Shown piece by piece: positions 29,155 through 37,768 of a stretch of DNA of 64,000 nt. A model generated the notes under the pieces. It searched no databases, was not told the origin of the DNA, and saw nothing but the letters and a program-made list of their open reading frames with translations. The position numbers were made by a program, and so were the translations under genes. Position 1 is the first letter of the stretch, and each line of letters starts with the position of its first letter. Origin of the DNA: Tychonema sp. LEGE 06208 (GTDB lineage: Bacteria; Cyanobacteriota; Cyanobacteriia; Cyanobacteriales; Microcoleaceae); NCBI RefSeq assembly GCF_015207505.1, contig NZ_JADEWT010000004.1:52296-116295 (forward strand), given 5' to 3'.

Positions 29155-30156
29155 ATGGTCAGCACAACCCCAGAGGCAGAAGATTTTCGGGTTACGTACT
29201 TCGACGAGATTCCCTCGGTTCACATACCCGTGCGCTTGAGCGTACTTGAAGCCGTAAACTTCAAAAAAACCTGCCAGCAACTTTTCTCTGAAAGCACCGT
29301 TCCCAGCAAAATTGTCCTAGACTTCACTCACACGACGTTTATTGACAGTAGCGGAATTGGTGCTTTAGTCAGCAATCTCAAATTTGCCAAACAGCGCGGC
29401 AGCGACTTGGTGCTTCGCAGCCTGAAGCCGCAGGTGATGGCAGTATTTGCTCTCACCAGTTTAGATCAAGTGCTAACGATCGAGCAGACCCCTGCCACCT
29501 CAACTCCGGCAGAAACCAACTCCCCGGACAACCACCTACCGATGACGCACCCCTCAGTGCAATCGTTGGTGAAACGGCTGATAGACATTCTTGGGGCCCT
29601 AGTCGGTTTGGTGATTACAGCAATTTTGTTCGTACCCATAGCCGCAGCCATCACCATCAACGATCCAGGCCCGATATTTTTTGCACAAACCCGCTGCGGC
29701 TGGATGGGGAGAAAATTTCAGATTTGGAAATTTCGATCGATGTGTACCAACGCCGAAGCTATGAAAGACCAAATTAAAAACCAAGCTTCTGGCGCATTTT
29801 TCAAAAATGACAACGACCCGCGGATTACCAAAGTCGGGCGCATCTTACGCAAAACCAGTCTCGACGAACTGCCGCAGTTTTGGAACGTGCTCAAAGGCGA
29901 AATGAGTCTAGTCGGCACCAGACCGCCTACTCCAGACGAAGTAGATCGCTACGAAGTCCCTCAGTGGCAGCGTTTGGATGTCAAGCCCGGAATGACTGGC
30001 GAATGGCAAGTCAACGGTCGCTCTCAAGTCCGCGATTTTGAAGATGTCATCCGTTTAGATTTAAAATATCAAGAAAACTGGAGCCTGATCTATGACTTGA
30101 AACTAATTGTTAAAACTATAACAGTCCTGTTTAACAAAAATAGCGGTGCTGTGTAG
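29155..30156 (+). CDS. STAS domain fused to a polyprenyl-phosphate sugar phosphotransferase
   Basis: A 333-residue fusion. Residues about 10-112 form a STAS (anti-sigma-factor antagonist) domain with [15 protein letters not shown], where S65 or S66 is the usual phosphorylation site. After a linker, residues about 136-333 are a bacterial sugar transferase: one membrane helix ([19 protein letters not shown]), [52 protein letters not shown] and [14 protein letters not shown]. These enzymes load the first sugar-1-phosphate onto undecaprenyl phosphate for exopolysaccharide assembly. The fusion suggests that chain initiation is switched by partner-switching phosphorylation, and an RsbW-like kinase gene follows. 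The sugar specificity is unknown. Confidence 0.92.
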   Translation: MVSTTPEAEDFRVTYFDEIPSVHIPVRLSVLEAVNFKKTCQQLFSESTVPSKIVLDFTHTTFIDSSGIGALVSNLKFAKQRGSDLVLRSLKPQVMAVFALTSLDQVLTIEQTPATSTPAETNSPDNHLPMTHPSVQSLVKRLIDILGALVGLVITAILFVPIAAAITINDPGPIFFAQTRCGWMGRKFQIWKFRSMCTNAEAMKDQIKNQASGAFFKNDNDPRITKVGRILRKTSLDELPQFWNVLKGEMSLVGTRPPTPDEVDRYEVPQWQRLDVKPGMTGEWQVNGRSQVRDFEDVIRLDLKYQENWSLIYDLKLIVKTITVLFNKNSGAV

Positions 30157-31004
30157 GAGTCCTCAACAACTCATTGCTGAACTCTCGGGTGCTGTTGCCG
30201 AGGGGCTGCTGGAACTCGAACTCGATATTTAGTTAAGCAGACTCGGTAGCGATCGCTAAGTTACTATTAAGTGTTAAAATTCACACCGAAAAAATGGGCA
30301 GCTAGTTGCTAAATAGGCGATCGAACTACGAATTAGCAATTTGGCAGTTCTGGTCATGCTCGAATTACGCCACCAGGGTTTTCAATGACGACAAAAACTA
30401 ACCTATGTTTAGCTAGCGGGCGCGGGAATCCCCACGACCTAATCTTTGATAGGTGGGTGGGATGAAAGCCCGGTTTATGTGTGGGATGGAAGGTTGACCG
30501 ATGCCGTTGGCGCAGCCCGCCGAAGCCGTAGGACGGGAAAACCTTCACAGCCTGAACAAACAATCTTTGATATACTGCAAAAACAGTGGGGCCCGACGTG
30601 TTCCTCACTATAAAACGCCGATCGAGAGAAACATTTTGGAGTACCTCGAAGGAAGATCTCGATATCCTTAACAGGACTCAGATGCCTACACTGTAATCTT
30701 TGATTCAGAGTAGGATCGTCACAAAAGTACCGACTGCTAACACGGTGGAAACTCAAACCACTCGTCGCAAGCTGAATCGGGAATTTTCCTAATTTAAACG
30801 CCCTATTGAGGCGGGTTACAGTATCGGAAGTCTCTCATTTTCTGTGCGAGTAAATGGTGCGAAAGGAATGCTCACCTTGAGGCAAAACGAGCTTCTTCAA
30901 CTCAAGCTTGACTTAACTAATATGTTGCCAAGACAGAGTCCTCATTTTCCTCTCTTTCCGGTGCTGAGTATAGCGCTGGTGGGGGCCGACAAGGGGGAAA
31001 AAAA
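30157..31004. other. 850-base gap inside the polysaccharide locus, probably decayed DNA
   Basis: No gene is supported between the STAS fusion and the RsbW-like kinase. Just after the STAS-fusion stop, a short frame reads LIAELSGAVAEGLLELELDI then stops, a possible gene tail. Two antisense frames (30354-30756) are rich in Pro/His/Arg and not protein-like. A TAGGTGGGTGGGATGAAAGC stretch and a GCGGGAATCCCCACG hairpin near 30420 recall right ends of IS200/IS605-type elements, but this is too weak to call. Confidence 0.4.
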
Positions 31005-31442
31005 ATGAAAAACGAGCAACCAAAGGCCGAGTCGCACCTTCAAGTTGAAACAGACTTGGAGGCTTTAACATCCATTTTGGAATGGTTGGAGAATATAGTT
31101 TTGCCGCTGCTGCCGGCGGATTTCTGGTGGCAGTGCCGGCTGATCGTCAACGAAGGCTTTACAAACGCTGTCCGCCACGCTCACCAGAACTTGCCCTCCG
31201 CGACGCCGATCGACATTGAGGTAAAAGTGTTTGCCGATTACTTAGAAATTAGGATTTGGGACAGGGGTCAACCATTCAACCTGGAAGCAAAGCTGCACTC
31301 GATCATGCAAGAGCAGCGCGATCCCTTAGACAGAGAAGGAGAAAGGGGACTTGTGTTCATGTACAAGCTCACAGACGATCTTCGGTATATCCGTACCGAC
31401 GATCGCCGCAACTGTTTGGTAATGCGAAAAAACCTTACCTGA
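31005..31442 (+). CDS. RsbW-like anti-sigma/serine kinase (HATPase_c_2)
   Basis: A 145-residue single-domain GHKL ATPase. The N-box reads LIVNEGFTNAVRHAH and the G1 box IRIWDRGQPFN; a G2-type GERGLVFMYKL follows. This compact form, lacking a dimerisation helix, is typical of anti-sigma factors and serine kinases such as RsbW/SpoIIAB, which phosphorylate STAS-domain antagonists. The nearest STAS domain is in the sugar transferase 850 bases upstream, so the two are natural candidates for a kinase-substrate pair (inference). GGGGGAAAAAAA just upstream of ATG 31005 contains a GGGGG ribosome binding site. No sigma factor gene is nearby. Confidence 0.88.
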   Translation: MKNEQPKAESHLQVETDLEALTSILEWLENIVLPLLPADFWWQCRLIVNEGFTNAVRHAHQNLPSATPIDIEVKVFADYLEIRIWDRGQPFNLEAKLHSIMQEQRDPLDREGERGLVFMYKLTDDLRYIRTDDRRNCLVMRKNLT

Positions 31443-31604
31443 AAGCGCTTGCGGCCCGCCCGATCCAGAGCGGCTTCTTTTGCAAAAAGTGGAAGGTTCC
31501 AGCACCGCCCCCTGTTGTGCTACCCGGAACCCAACCACATCCTCTGCAACTCACCGGGTGTAGACTCGCGTCGCGGCAGGACAATTTGCTGCCAAATAAA
31601 TATT

Positions 31605-32873
31605 ATGCGTATTCTAATTTATTCCTATAACTACTATCCAGAGCCGATCGGCATTGCCCCCCTGATGACAGAACTAGCGCAAGGCTTAGTCAAGCGCGGC
31701 CACCAAGTGCGAGTCATCACCGGAATGCCCAACTATCCCCAGCGCCGGATTTATCCGCAATATCAGGGCAAATTTTACCTCACCGAAGAACACAAAGGCG
31801 TCACAATTCAGCGCAGCTACCTGCGCGTCAACGGCCCCCATCCCAGCCTCCTAGACAGACTTTTACTAGACGGCAGTTTTGTCCTCTCCAGCGCCGTCCA
31901 AGCCTTCAGCGGCTGGCGCCCCGACGTAATTTTCTCGACAATGCCGCCTTTACCGATTTGCGTCCCTGTTGCCCTCTACGGCTGGAGTCGCGCTTGCCCG
32001 ATCGTCCTCAACGTACAGGATATAGTCTCAGAAGCAGCCGTGCGCGTCGGCTTGGTGAAAAAAAACGGACTGCTAATTAAGATTGCTGACGCCTTAGAAA
32101 AATTTGCCTACAGCACAGCCAGCCAAGTCAGCGTCATCGACAGCGGTTTTATCAAAAAATTGCACTCTCAGGGAGTACCCCCAGAAAAAATAGTTTGCCT
32201 TCCCAATTGGGTAGATGTCAATTTCATTCGCCCCTTACCCAAAGAAAATAACCCCTTTCGAGAAACCCACAAACTCAAGGGCAAATTTGTCGTTCTGTAT
32301 GCTGGAAATATTGCCCTGACTCAGGGATTGCAAACAGTTGTCAAAGCAGCAGCCCGTTTGAAACACATAGTTGAAATTGCTTTTGTAATTGTCGGAGAAT
32401 CAACAGCACTAGCGCGTTTGCAAAAAGATTGCGAAACTTATAAAGCTACTAATGTAATGTTGCTACCCTTTGAACCGCGAGAAAAATTGCCGGAACTGTT
32501 AGCTGCTGCTGATGTGAGTTTAGTCGTACAAAAGCTGCGCGTTACTAACTTTAATATGCCTTCAAAAATTCAAGTAATTCTCGCTAGCGGTAGGGCAATT
32601 TTGGCATCGGTTCCCGAAACTGGTACGGCGCACAAAGCAGTCCAGCAAAGCGGTGGCGGGGTTGTAATAGCGCCGGAAGATGCGGAGGCTTTGGCTGATG
32701 CTGTGGAGGATTTGTATCTGCATCCTGCTAAGGTGAATGCGTTGGGGGAACAAGGTAGAAATTATGCTGTGGAGAATTACGGATTTGAGGAAGCTTTGAA
32801 TCATTATGAGGCTTTATTTGCGGCGGTGGCGGCGAATCATTCCGAGAAAGTCTTGGCACCGCTGCCAAAGTAA
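31605..32873 (+). CDS. GT4-family glycosyltransferase (WbuB/WcaI-like)
   Basis: A 422-residue protein from ATG 31605 (MRILIYSYNYYPEPIGIAPL); an upstream in-frame start at 31449 would add 52 unrelated residues overlapping nothing useful. GT4 features are the N-terminal Rossmann-like segment with ELAQGLVKRGHQVRVITGMPNYP, the mid-region VLYAGNIALTQGLQTVVKAAARL and the C-terminal VSLVVQKLRVTNFNMPSKIQVILASGRAILAS, the last covering the EX7E-like sugar-nucleotide site. The start resembles WcaI/WbuB enzymes that transfer fucose or N-acetylfucosamine in polysaccharide synthesis. It follows the RsbW-like gene by 160 bases and likely belongs to the same exopolysaccharide locus. Confidence 0.9.
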   Translation: MRILIYSYNYYPEPIGIAPLMTELAQGLVKRGHQVRVITGMPNYPQRRIYPQYQGKFYLTEEHKGVTIQRSYLRVNGPHPSLLDRLLLDGSFVLSSAVQAFSGWRPDVIFSTMPPLPICVPVALYGWSRACPIVLNVQDIVSEAAVRVGLVKKNGLLIKIADALEKFAYSTASQVSVIDSGFIKKLHSQGVPPEKIVCLPNWVDVNFIRPLPKENNPFRETHKLKGKFVVLYAGNIALTQGLQTVVKAAARLKHIVEIAFVIVGESTALARLQKDCETYKATNVMLLPFEPREKLPELLAAADVSLVVQKLRVTNFNMPSKIQVILASGRAILASVPETGTAHKAVQQSGGGVVIAPEDAEALADAVEDLYLHPAKVNALGEQGRNYAVENYGFEEALNHYEALFAAVAANHSEKVLAPLPK

Positions 32874-32911
32874 TCAGATAATTGGGTTAGTGCAATAGGT
32901 AGAGATCTTTT

Positions 32912-32973
32912 GTAGTAAGGACTTTAGTCGCGATCCACTAAAAGGCTGATGAAAAAACTGAAGTCCTCATTAC
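32912..32973. repeat. Inverted repeat between convergent genes (possible bidirectional terminator)
   Basis: GTAGTAAGGACTTTAGT (from 32912) pairs with ACTGAAGTCCTCATTAC (ending 32973). It resembles a dispersed cyanobacterial GTAGTGAGGACTTTAGTCC palindrome and lies between convergent GT4 and EamA genes. Confidence 0.65.
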
Positions 32974-33011
32974 AAACTTGATGATAGTCATGTTATCTGA
33001 TATAATATAAT

Positions 33012-33935
33012 TCAATTTTTCGGTATGTTCCTGATTCTGACAAGGCTTGATTTAGTGCGATTAGTAATAATAATGCCACAGACGATCGCCAATGCACTAA
33101 AAATATGCACCAACGAAATCGCTTCACCGAGAAACAGCCACGCAGCAATACCGCTAAACACTGGAATCAGGTAATAGATTAAGGCTGTGCGGTTCGGGCC
33201 AATCAGGGCGATCGCCTGATTCCACGCCAGAAACGCCACCACCGACGACAGAACCCCCACATAAAGTAACGCCAGGGCGATCGAAGGATTGAACGCCACA
33301 GGGTGATAAATCCAACATTCCAGTGCATAGAAGGGCGATAAAAACAACAGCCCCAAGCTAAAAGTGCATAAAGTGAAAGTTGTCATCCGCAGGTTGGGTG
33401 GCTTGCGCTTCACCAGCATAGTGTAGCCAGCAAAGATGATAGATGCCAATAGCATATACAAATCGCCGATCGCAAAGGAAATACTCAGCAGCCTTTCTAA
33501 CGAGCCTCCCGCGATTAACAATACAACACCGCTGACGGCGATCGCAATGCCGGCAGCGCGCGTTAACGAGATAGTTTCTCCGTAAAAAAGACGAGACATA
33601 AGTACAATAAAAACCGGGGAAAAACTGGCAATTAACGCCATATTCACCGCCAGGGTTGTGTGACCGGCAACATAGATCAAAGTGTTAAAAGTAGTCACGC
33701 CTAACAGGGCCGATACAGTCAAGTAAGGGAGAGATTTTTGAATCAATTTCCAATCTGCAACTGCCGCCCGCACGGTGAATGGTGCTAATGTAGCCACAGC
33801 AATCGTCCATCGCCAGAAAGCTAGACCGATCGGCAAAACATCCTGATTCAAAGCTCTAGCAACGATGAAATTACCGGCCCAAATAGCAGTCGCAACTACT
33901 GCCAAAACATAACCGATTGATACTCTATTATTCAT
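33012..33935 (-). CDS. EamA/DMT-superfamily transporter
   Basis: A 307-residue membrane protein with ten predicted helices in two EamA repeats (about 8-140 and 155-290). Signatures include WAGNFIVARAL near the N-terminus and IYYLIPVFSGIAAWLFLGEAIS in the second repeat, the usual PxxxxxxxxxxxGE pattern. DMT transporters export amino acids, metabolites or drugs; the substrate cannot be told from sequence. Its ATG overlaps the stop of the NhaC gene by four bases, so translation is coupled. It is the last gene of a brnT-brnA-nhaC-eamA chain. Confidence 0.88.
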   Translation of the reverse strand: MNNRVSIGYVLAVVATAIWAGNFIVARALNQDVLPIGLAFWRWTIAVATLAPFTVRAAVADWKLIQKSLPYLTVSALLGVTTFNTLIYVAGHTTLAVNMALIASFSPVFIVLMSRLFYGETISLTRAAGIAIAVSGVVLLIAGGSLERLLSISFAIGDLYMLLASIIFAGYTMLVKRKPPNLRMTTFTLCTFSLGLLFLSPFYALECWIYHPVAFNPSIALALLYVGVLSSVVAFLAWNQAIALIGPNRTALIYYLIPVFSGIAAWLFLGEAISLVHIFSALAIVCGIIITNRTKSSLVRIRNIPKN

Positions 33936-35266
33936 TTATTAGTAGGCGAATTTTTGTGAGGTTTAGCCAATTTAATTTGAATTAAGTTAAACAACGGAAT
34001 GAGATACAAATAAAAGGCATAAGGGATAAAATATGCATTGACGCTCAAGATGGTTGCAGGCACTAATCCGGCAATATTCCAAGGAATTAAGGGAGAAATC
34101 ACAACAGCGGTGTTTTCTAAATCTACAGCAAGTTGATAATTATCTAATCCTTCTTTTCGGTATTTTTCCTCAACTAACTGATGAGTCAGGAGGATTGCGA
34201 TTGTTTGGGTACAGCCAAATGCTGCGGATAAAATGGCTATGATTGTCGTTCCCAAAAATAAATCACCTCTCGATCGAGCTTTGTTTAGATACAATTCAAT
34301 AAATTCTAGCGTTTTCGTCCCCGCAAAAAGGCCGGCAAATGCTGTCGATACAATTACAATTATTGAAACTTTGACCATCGACAAAATCCCTCCTCCCGCC
34401 ACAATATCTTTTAAACTCGAAGTTGATTCTAACTTGAATCCGGCGATCGCGAATTGCAGAATCTCGATCGGCGAATAACCTTGCACGAAAATGGCGATCG
34501 CACTTCCGGCAATTAGACTAACAGTCATGGCAATTTTGACCTCAACTCGCAAAACACAAAGAATTAAAATTGTCAAGGCTGGCAACCAAGTTATCCAGTT
34601 GAGATTGAAGGCTTTGCCAAGTTCCAAAGCCAGGTTATTGCCAGCAACTTCTACGGGATTTGCTAAGGATAAGATTAAATACAAGATGCTGGAAACTATC
34701 AGCGGATAAAAAGCTGTTACCGCCATATTTTTGAGGTTCTTATAAATGTCTGTGCGGGTAATGGCGGCAATCAAATTAGCGCTAGAAGACATGGGAGAAC
34801 ACCGATCGCCAAAATAAGCTCCGGCAATTATTGCCCCCGCGATCGTATTGGGATTGACACCGCTGCCCTTGGCTGCGATCGTTAAAGCAATGCCGATAGT
34901 GCTCGCAGTACCAAAGGAAGTTCCCAGCAGCACAGAAACCGTGCTAGTTAAGATAAACGCCCAAAAAATAAAATATTGAGGGCTAATTAATTTAATTCCC
35001 CAATATACGAGAACCGGAACCGTCCCCGCAGCCATCCATACGGCCATGACTGCCCCGATTAACAGTAAAATACCGATTACTGAAAAAGACTTTTGACTGC
35101 CAGCCACAGCCATTTTGATTAAGCTGTTTATCTGAAATCCCCTTCTCAACAAAATGGCAATAAAAATTGCCATAGAAGCTAGCAACGGATAAAGTACAAA
35201 ATAACCTTTAATCGCACTAAATAAAAGTAAAACAAATGAAATAATAACAAAAAATAGCAAATCCAT
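33932..35266 (-). CDS. nhaC: NhaC-family Na+/H+ antiporter
   Basis: A 444-residue polytopic membrane protein, normal for NhaC (about 430-470). Typical stretches include SVIGILLLIGAVMAVWMAAG, LGTSFGTASTIGIAL and AGAYFGDRCSPMSSSANLIA, the last being the most conserved NhaC signature, plus AFGCTQTIAILLTHQL. These carriers exchange sodium (or malate/lactate in some members) for protons and help pH and salt homeostasis. The ATG overlaps the brnA stop codon (TAATG), and its own stop overlaps the EamA start, so the transporter pair seems translationally linked to a toxin-antitoxin module. Confidence 0.9.
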   Translation of the reverse strand: MDLLFFVIISFVLLLFSAIKGYFVLYPLLASMAIFIAILLRRGFQINSLIKMAVAGSQKSFSVIGILLLIGAVMAVWMAAGTVPVLVYWGIKLISPQYFIFWAFILTSTVSVLLGTSFGTASTIGIALTIAAKGSGVNPNTIAGAIIAGAYFGDRCSPMSSSANLIAAITRTDIYKNLKNMAVTAFYPLIVSSILYLILSLANPVEVAGNNLALELGKAFNLNWITWLPALTILILCVLRVEVKIAMTVSLIAGSAIAIFVQGYSPIEILQFAIAGFKLESTSSLKDIVAGGGILSMVKVSIIVIVSTAFAGLFAGTKTLEFIELYLNKARSRGDLFLGTTIIAILSAAFGCTQTIAILLTHQLVEEKYRKEGLDNYQLAVDLENTAVVISPLIPWNIAGLVPATILSVNAYFIPYAFYLYLIPLFNLIQIKLAKPHKNSPTNK

Positions 35267-35541
35267 TATTGATGGGCTTTCATGTATTCTCGCAGTAAGG
35301 TATTGATCTGGGTTTGATAACCACGACCTTGAGATTTAAACCACTCCAAAACATCACTGTCAATGCGTAAGGTAACTTGAGCTTTAGTCTTAGGGTTGGG
35401 CAAGCCTCGCTGAACTATGGCTTTAGCAAACATTTCAGGCGTAATTTCAGGGCAATCAGAGAAATCAATATCTTCATCAGTCATGGCATCTAGGCGTTGC
35501 CAGTCAGTTTGAGATTTGCTCGAAGTAAATTCGTTGTTCAT
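35266..35541 (-). CDS. brnA: BrnA-type antitoxin
   Basis: A 91-residue acidic protein. The C-terminal half, PKTKAQVTLRIDSDVLEWFKSQGRGYQTQINTLLREYM, is the ribbon-helix-helix domain typical of BrnA antitoxins, which also repress their own promoter. The gene overlaps the 3-prime end of the brnT frame by 38 bases, the usual order being brnT then brnA. Its stop overlaps the nhaC start. The antitoxin is intact although the toxin is interrupted. Confidence 0.88.
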   Translation of the reverse strand: MNNEFTSSKSQTDWQRLDAMTDEDIDFSDCPEITPEMFAKAIVQRGLPNPKTKAQVTLRIDSDVLEWFKSQGRGYQTQINTLLREYMKAHQ

Positions 35542-35779
35542 ATTTAGTTGCTTTTCTAGCAGAAATAATGCGGGTACATTCCTCTCGTTCTGTATGGACG
35601 ATAGCGACTACTCGCCCTTGCAACAAACCAAAAGTCACAAACCTTTGCTCTCCATAACTGAATCGTTCATCCTCAACTGTTACGATTTATCCATCAAAAA
35701 CTAATGGAACGTCGATAAAGTCAATTCCATGTTTGCTAAGGTTGGTAAGACGTTTAGTCTCATCCCACTCAAATTCCAT
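35504..35779 (-). pseudogene. brnT: BrnT-type ribonuclease toxin interrupted by an in-frame stop
   Basis: From ATG 35779 the frame reads MEFEWDETKRLTNLSKHGID and continues to VFDG. It then meets TAA (35687-35689, codon 31) and resumes in the same frame with IVTVEDERFSYGEQRFVTFG, VVAIVHTEREECTRIISARK and ATKYEQRIYFEQISN, ending at 35504. All BrnT landmarks (KHGI, the His/Glu/Arg-rich RIISARKA tail) are present, and 91 residues is the normal length. A single base change (for example CAA or GAA to TAA) is enough to explain the break. It may be a detoxified toxin, a suppressed stop, or a sequencing error. Confidence 0.85.
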
Positions 35780-35970
35780 ACCTTGATTGTCACTAGATAT
35801 TGTAACTACAATTTGTCGTTACAGCCACTTACTTTAACACATCTTTGGATCGCCCACTTCGCCCCCTTCGCCCAATCACCCCAAATATCCCAACACCGCT
35901 GCTACCCGACGCCGCAGTCCATTAAAACAAAACGCTAAAATAGTAGATCCTACAATTTGGGAGTTAATAT

Positions 35971-36606
35971 TTGACACTTGCACCTACGCGCGAAAACGTC
36001 CTAGCTTGGCTCTCGCAGCGCGTTCCTGCTGCCCGCATCACACATATCCTCGGCGTCGAACAGACAGCAGGTGACTTGGCCAGACATTACGGCCTCGACG
36101 AAGCAAAAGCTCGATCGGCCGGATTGTTGCACGACGCAGCAAAATACTTCAAACCCCAACTGCTGCTGCAAATGGCTCAGAAGGAAGGTTTAGAGTTAGA
36201 CTCATTGTTGGAAGCACACCCGCATTTGCTGCACGCAGACGCGGGCGCGATCATCGCTAGAGACGAATTCGGGGTGGTCGATCGAGAAATTTTGGACGCA
36301 ATCGCCAATCACACCCTCGGCCGACCAAGCATGAGCCAGCTCAGTTGTACCGTATTTGTAGCAGATACTATAGAGCCGAGCCGCGGCAACACCGCCCAAC
36401 TAGCAGCACTGCGCGAGGCAAGCTGGCAAAATCTTTATGCAGGCGTGTGGCAAACTAGCGATTATTCTCTGAAATATTTGCTAGAAACTCGCTGCTACAT
36501 TCACCCGCGCACCGTACTTACGCGCAATTGGGCGCTGCAAATGGCTCGCCAATCGCCGGAAACAGGAAATTCGACAGGGAAGTCGATCGAACAAATCACG
36601 AGTTAA
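35971..36606 (+). CDS. yqeK: YqeK-like HD-domain bis(5'-nucleosyl)-tetraphosphatase
   Basis: A 211-residue HD-superfamily hydrolase. The start is a TTG at 35971, supported by GGGAG seven bases upstream. Metal-binding motifs are GVEQTAGDLA (first His is at RITHILGVEQ), AGLLHDAAKYF (HD pair), HPHLLHADAGA and IANHTLGRP, matching YqeK. These enzymes split Ap4A symmetrically to two ADP. yqeK often lies next to nadD and rsfS; here rsfS follows after about 120 bases, which supports the call. nadD is absent from the window. Confidence 0.9.
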   Translation: MTLAPTRENVLAWLSQRVPAARITHILGVEQTAGDLARHYGLDEAKARSAGLLHDAAKYFKPQLLLQMAQKEGLELDSLLEAHPHLLHADAGAIIARDEFGVVDREILDAIANHTLGRPSMSQLSCTVFVADTIEPSRGNTAQLAALREASWQNLYAGVWQTSDYSLKYLLETRCYIHPRTVLTRNWALQMARQSPETGNSTGKSIEQITS

Positions 36607-36726
36607 AAGTAAAATTTACCAGCAATCCTTTACTTACTTCTGGCTTCCACCTAACTCCTATTTCCAGTTTCAAACCGCCAACAACCGATTTTCCTTTACT
36701 GTCTCAATTAGGAACTTAAACACTTA

Positions 36727-37152
36727 ATGTCAGATCTAACCCAACTCGAATATTCCAGAACTCAGTCTACAGAAACAGACAGCGCCACCTCAGACGAAAC
36801 GCGCGGCCTGATCGTGACCGCTGCCCAAGCAGCCGATGACCGCAAAGCCGTTGATATTGTATTGCTCCAAGTGTCAGAAGTATGCTATCTGGCAGACTAC
36901 TTTGCGATCGTCACCGGATTTTCCAACGTCCAAGTACGAGCCATCTCCCAAGCCATCGCCGACCAAGTAGAAGAAGAATGGGGACGGTTGCCACTACGTA
37001 CACAAGGGCTATCAGACGCAAGTTGGGTAGTCATGGACTACGGCGACGCGATTATCCACATCTTGAAACCCCAAGAGCGCGAGTTTTACAATTTAGAAGC
37101 GTTTTGGGGACACGCCGAACGGATTGATTTTTCCACCGCAGAGGAATGCTAA
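36727..37152 (+). CDS. rsfS: Ribosome silencing factor RsfS
   Basis: A 141-residue protein. After a Ser/Thr-rich N-terminal extension of about 25 residues comes the RsfS domain: AADDRKAVDIVLLQVSEV, YFAIVTGFSNVQVRAIS and LSDASWVVMDYGDAIIHIL, followed by REFYNLEAFWG. RsfS binds ribosomal protein uL14 and blocks subunit joining to save energy in starvation. It sits between yqeK and a CGLD27 gene; the latter begins 1 base after the rsfS stop, so they are probably co-transcribed. Confidence 0.95.
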   Translation: MSDLTQLEYSRTQSTETDSATSDETRGLIVTAAQAADDRKAVDIVLLQVSEVCYLADYFAIVTGFSNVQVRAISQAIADQVEEEWGRLPLRTQGLSDASWVVMDYGDAIIHILKPQEREFYNLEAFWGHAERIDFSTAEEC

Positions 37153-37153
37153 T

Positions 37154-37654
37154 GTGAAAAACGCTTCTGTTTCTATTTGTCCTGTTCCGCAAGAACAGCG
37201 CCCGGTTAATGAATACCAAGAACTTACAGAATCTGGTTTTTTTAGCTGGGTAACTCTCGATTGGCCTGAGTATTTGGCAAAACTAGCTTGGGTTTGGGGT
37301 TGGAGTTGCTTGGTATCCGGGCCGATAGCTGCTTCTAGCTTTGCTCCCTTCAAGTATCCAGTTCAGTTTGCCCTGTGTGCGGCAGCCGGTGCCAGTTTTA
37401 TTCTAGGATTGGCTTTGCTGCGACTTTACTTGGGTTGGTTCTACGTGCGATCGCGCCTTGTAAATCCCACCGTCGTCTACGAAGAGTCAGGCTGGTACGA
37501 TTGTCAATCTTGGCCTAAAACACCGGAGATTTTAGCTCAAGACCAGTTGATAGTCAACTACGAACTAGAACCAATTCTCAGGCGTTTGCGGCAGACATTT
37601 TATGGTTTGACTGTATTGCTGGTTGCCGGGGGACTAATTTGGAATTGTTTGTAA
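37154..37654 (+). CDS. CGLD27 family protein (DUF1230)
   Basis: A 166-residue membrane protein with three hydrophobic segments (about 45-65, 70-95, 143-163). PVPQEQRPVNEYQEL near the N-terminus and RSRLVNPTVVYEESGWYDCQSWPKT are strong marks of the CGLD27/DUF1230 family conserved from cyanobacteria to chloroplasts (Conserved in Green Lineage and Diatoms). The start is taken as GTG 37154, with GAGG nine bases upstream; an earlier start would overlap rsfS. Plant members are linked to iron deficiency or light acclimation, but the biochemical role is not settled. Confidence 0.9.
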   Translation: MKNASVSICPVPQEQRPVNEYQELTESGFFSWVTLDWPEYLAKLAWVWGWSCLVSGPIAASSFAPFKYPVQFALCAAAGASFILGLALLRLYLGWFYVRSRLVNPTVVYEESGWYDCQSWPKTPEILAQDQLIVNYELEPILRRLRQTFYGLTVLLVAGGLIWNCL

Positions 37655-37768
37655 TCGGGAATCGTGACAGGGAAGTTTTGAGTTGTCCGGGCGGTGTGCT
37701 TTTGTCGCCGCCCCCTTACAACTTCCTCCACCAAATCTAAAATCTAAAATCTAAAATCTAAAATTGAT

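Noticed and set aside
30354..30756. Two overlapping minus-strand frames in the polysaccharide locus gap
   Set aside because: No start context, odd composition, and no recognisable motif; treated as decayed DNA.
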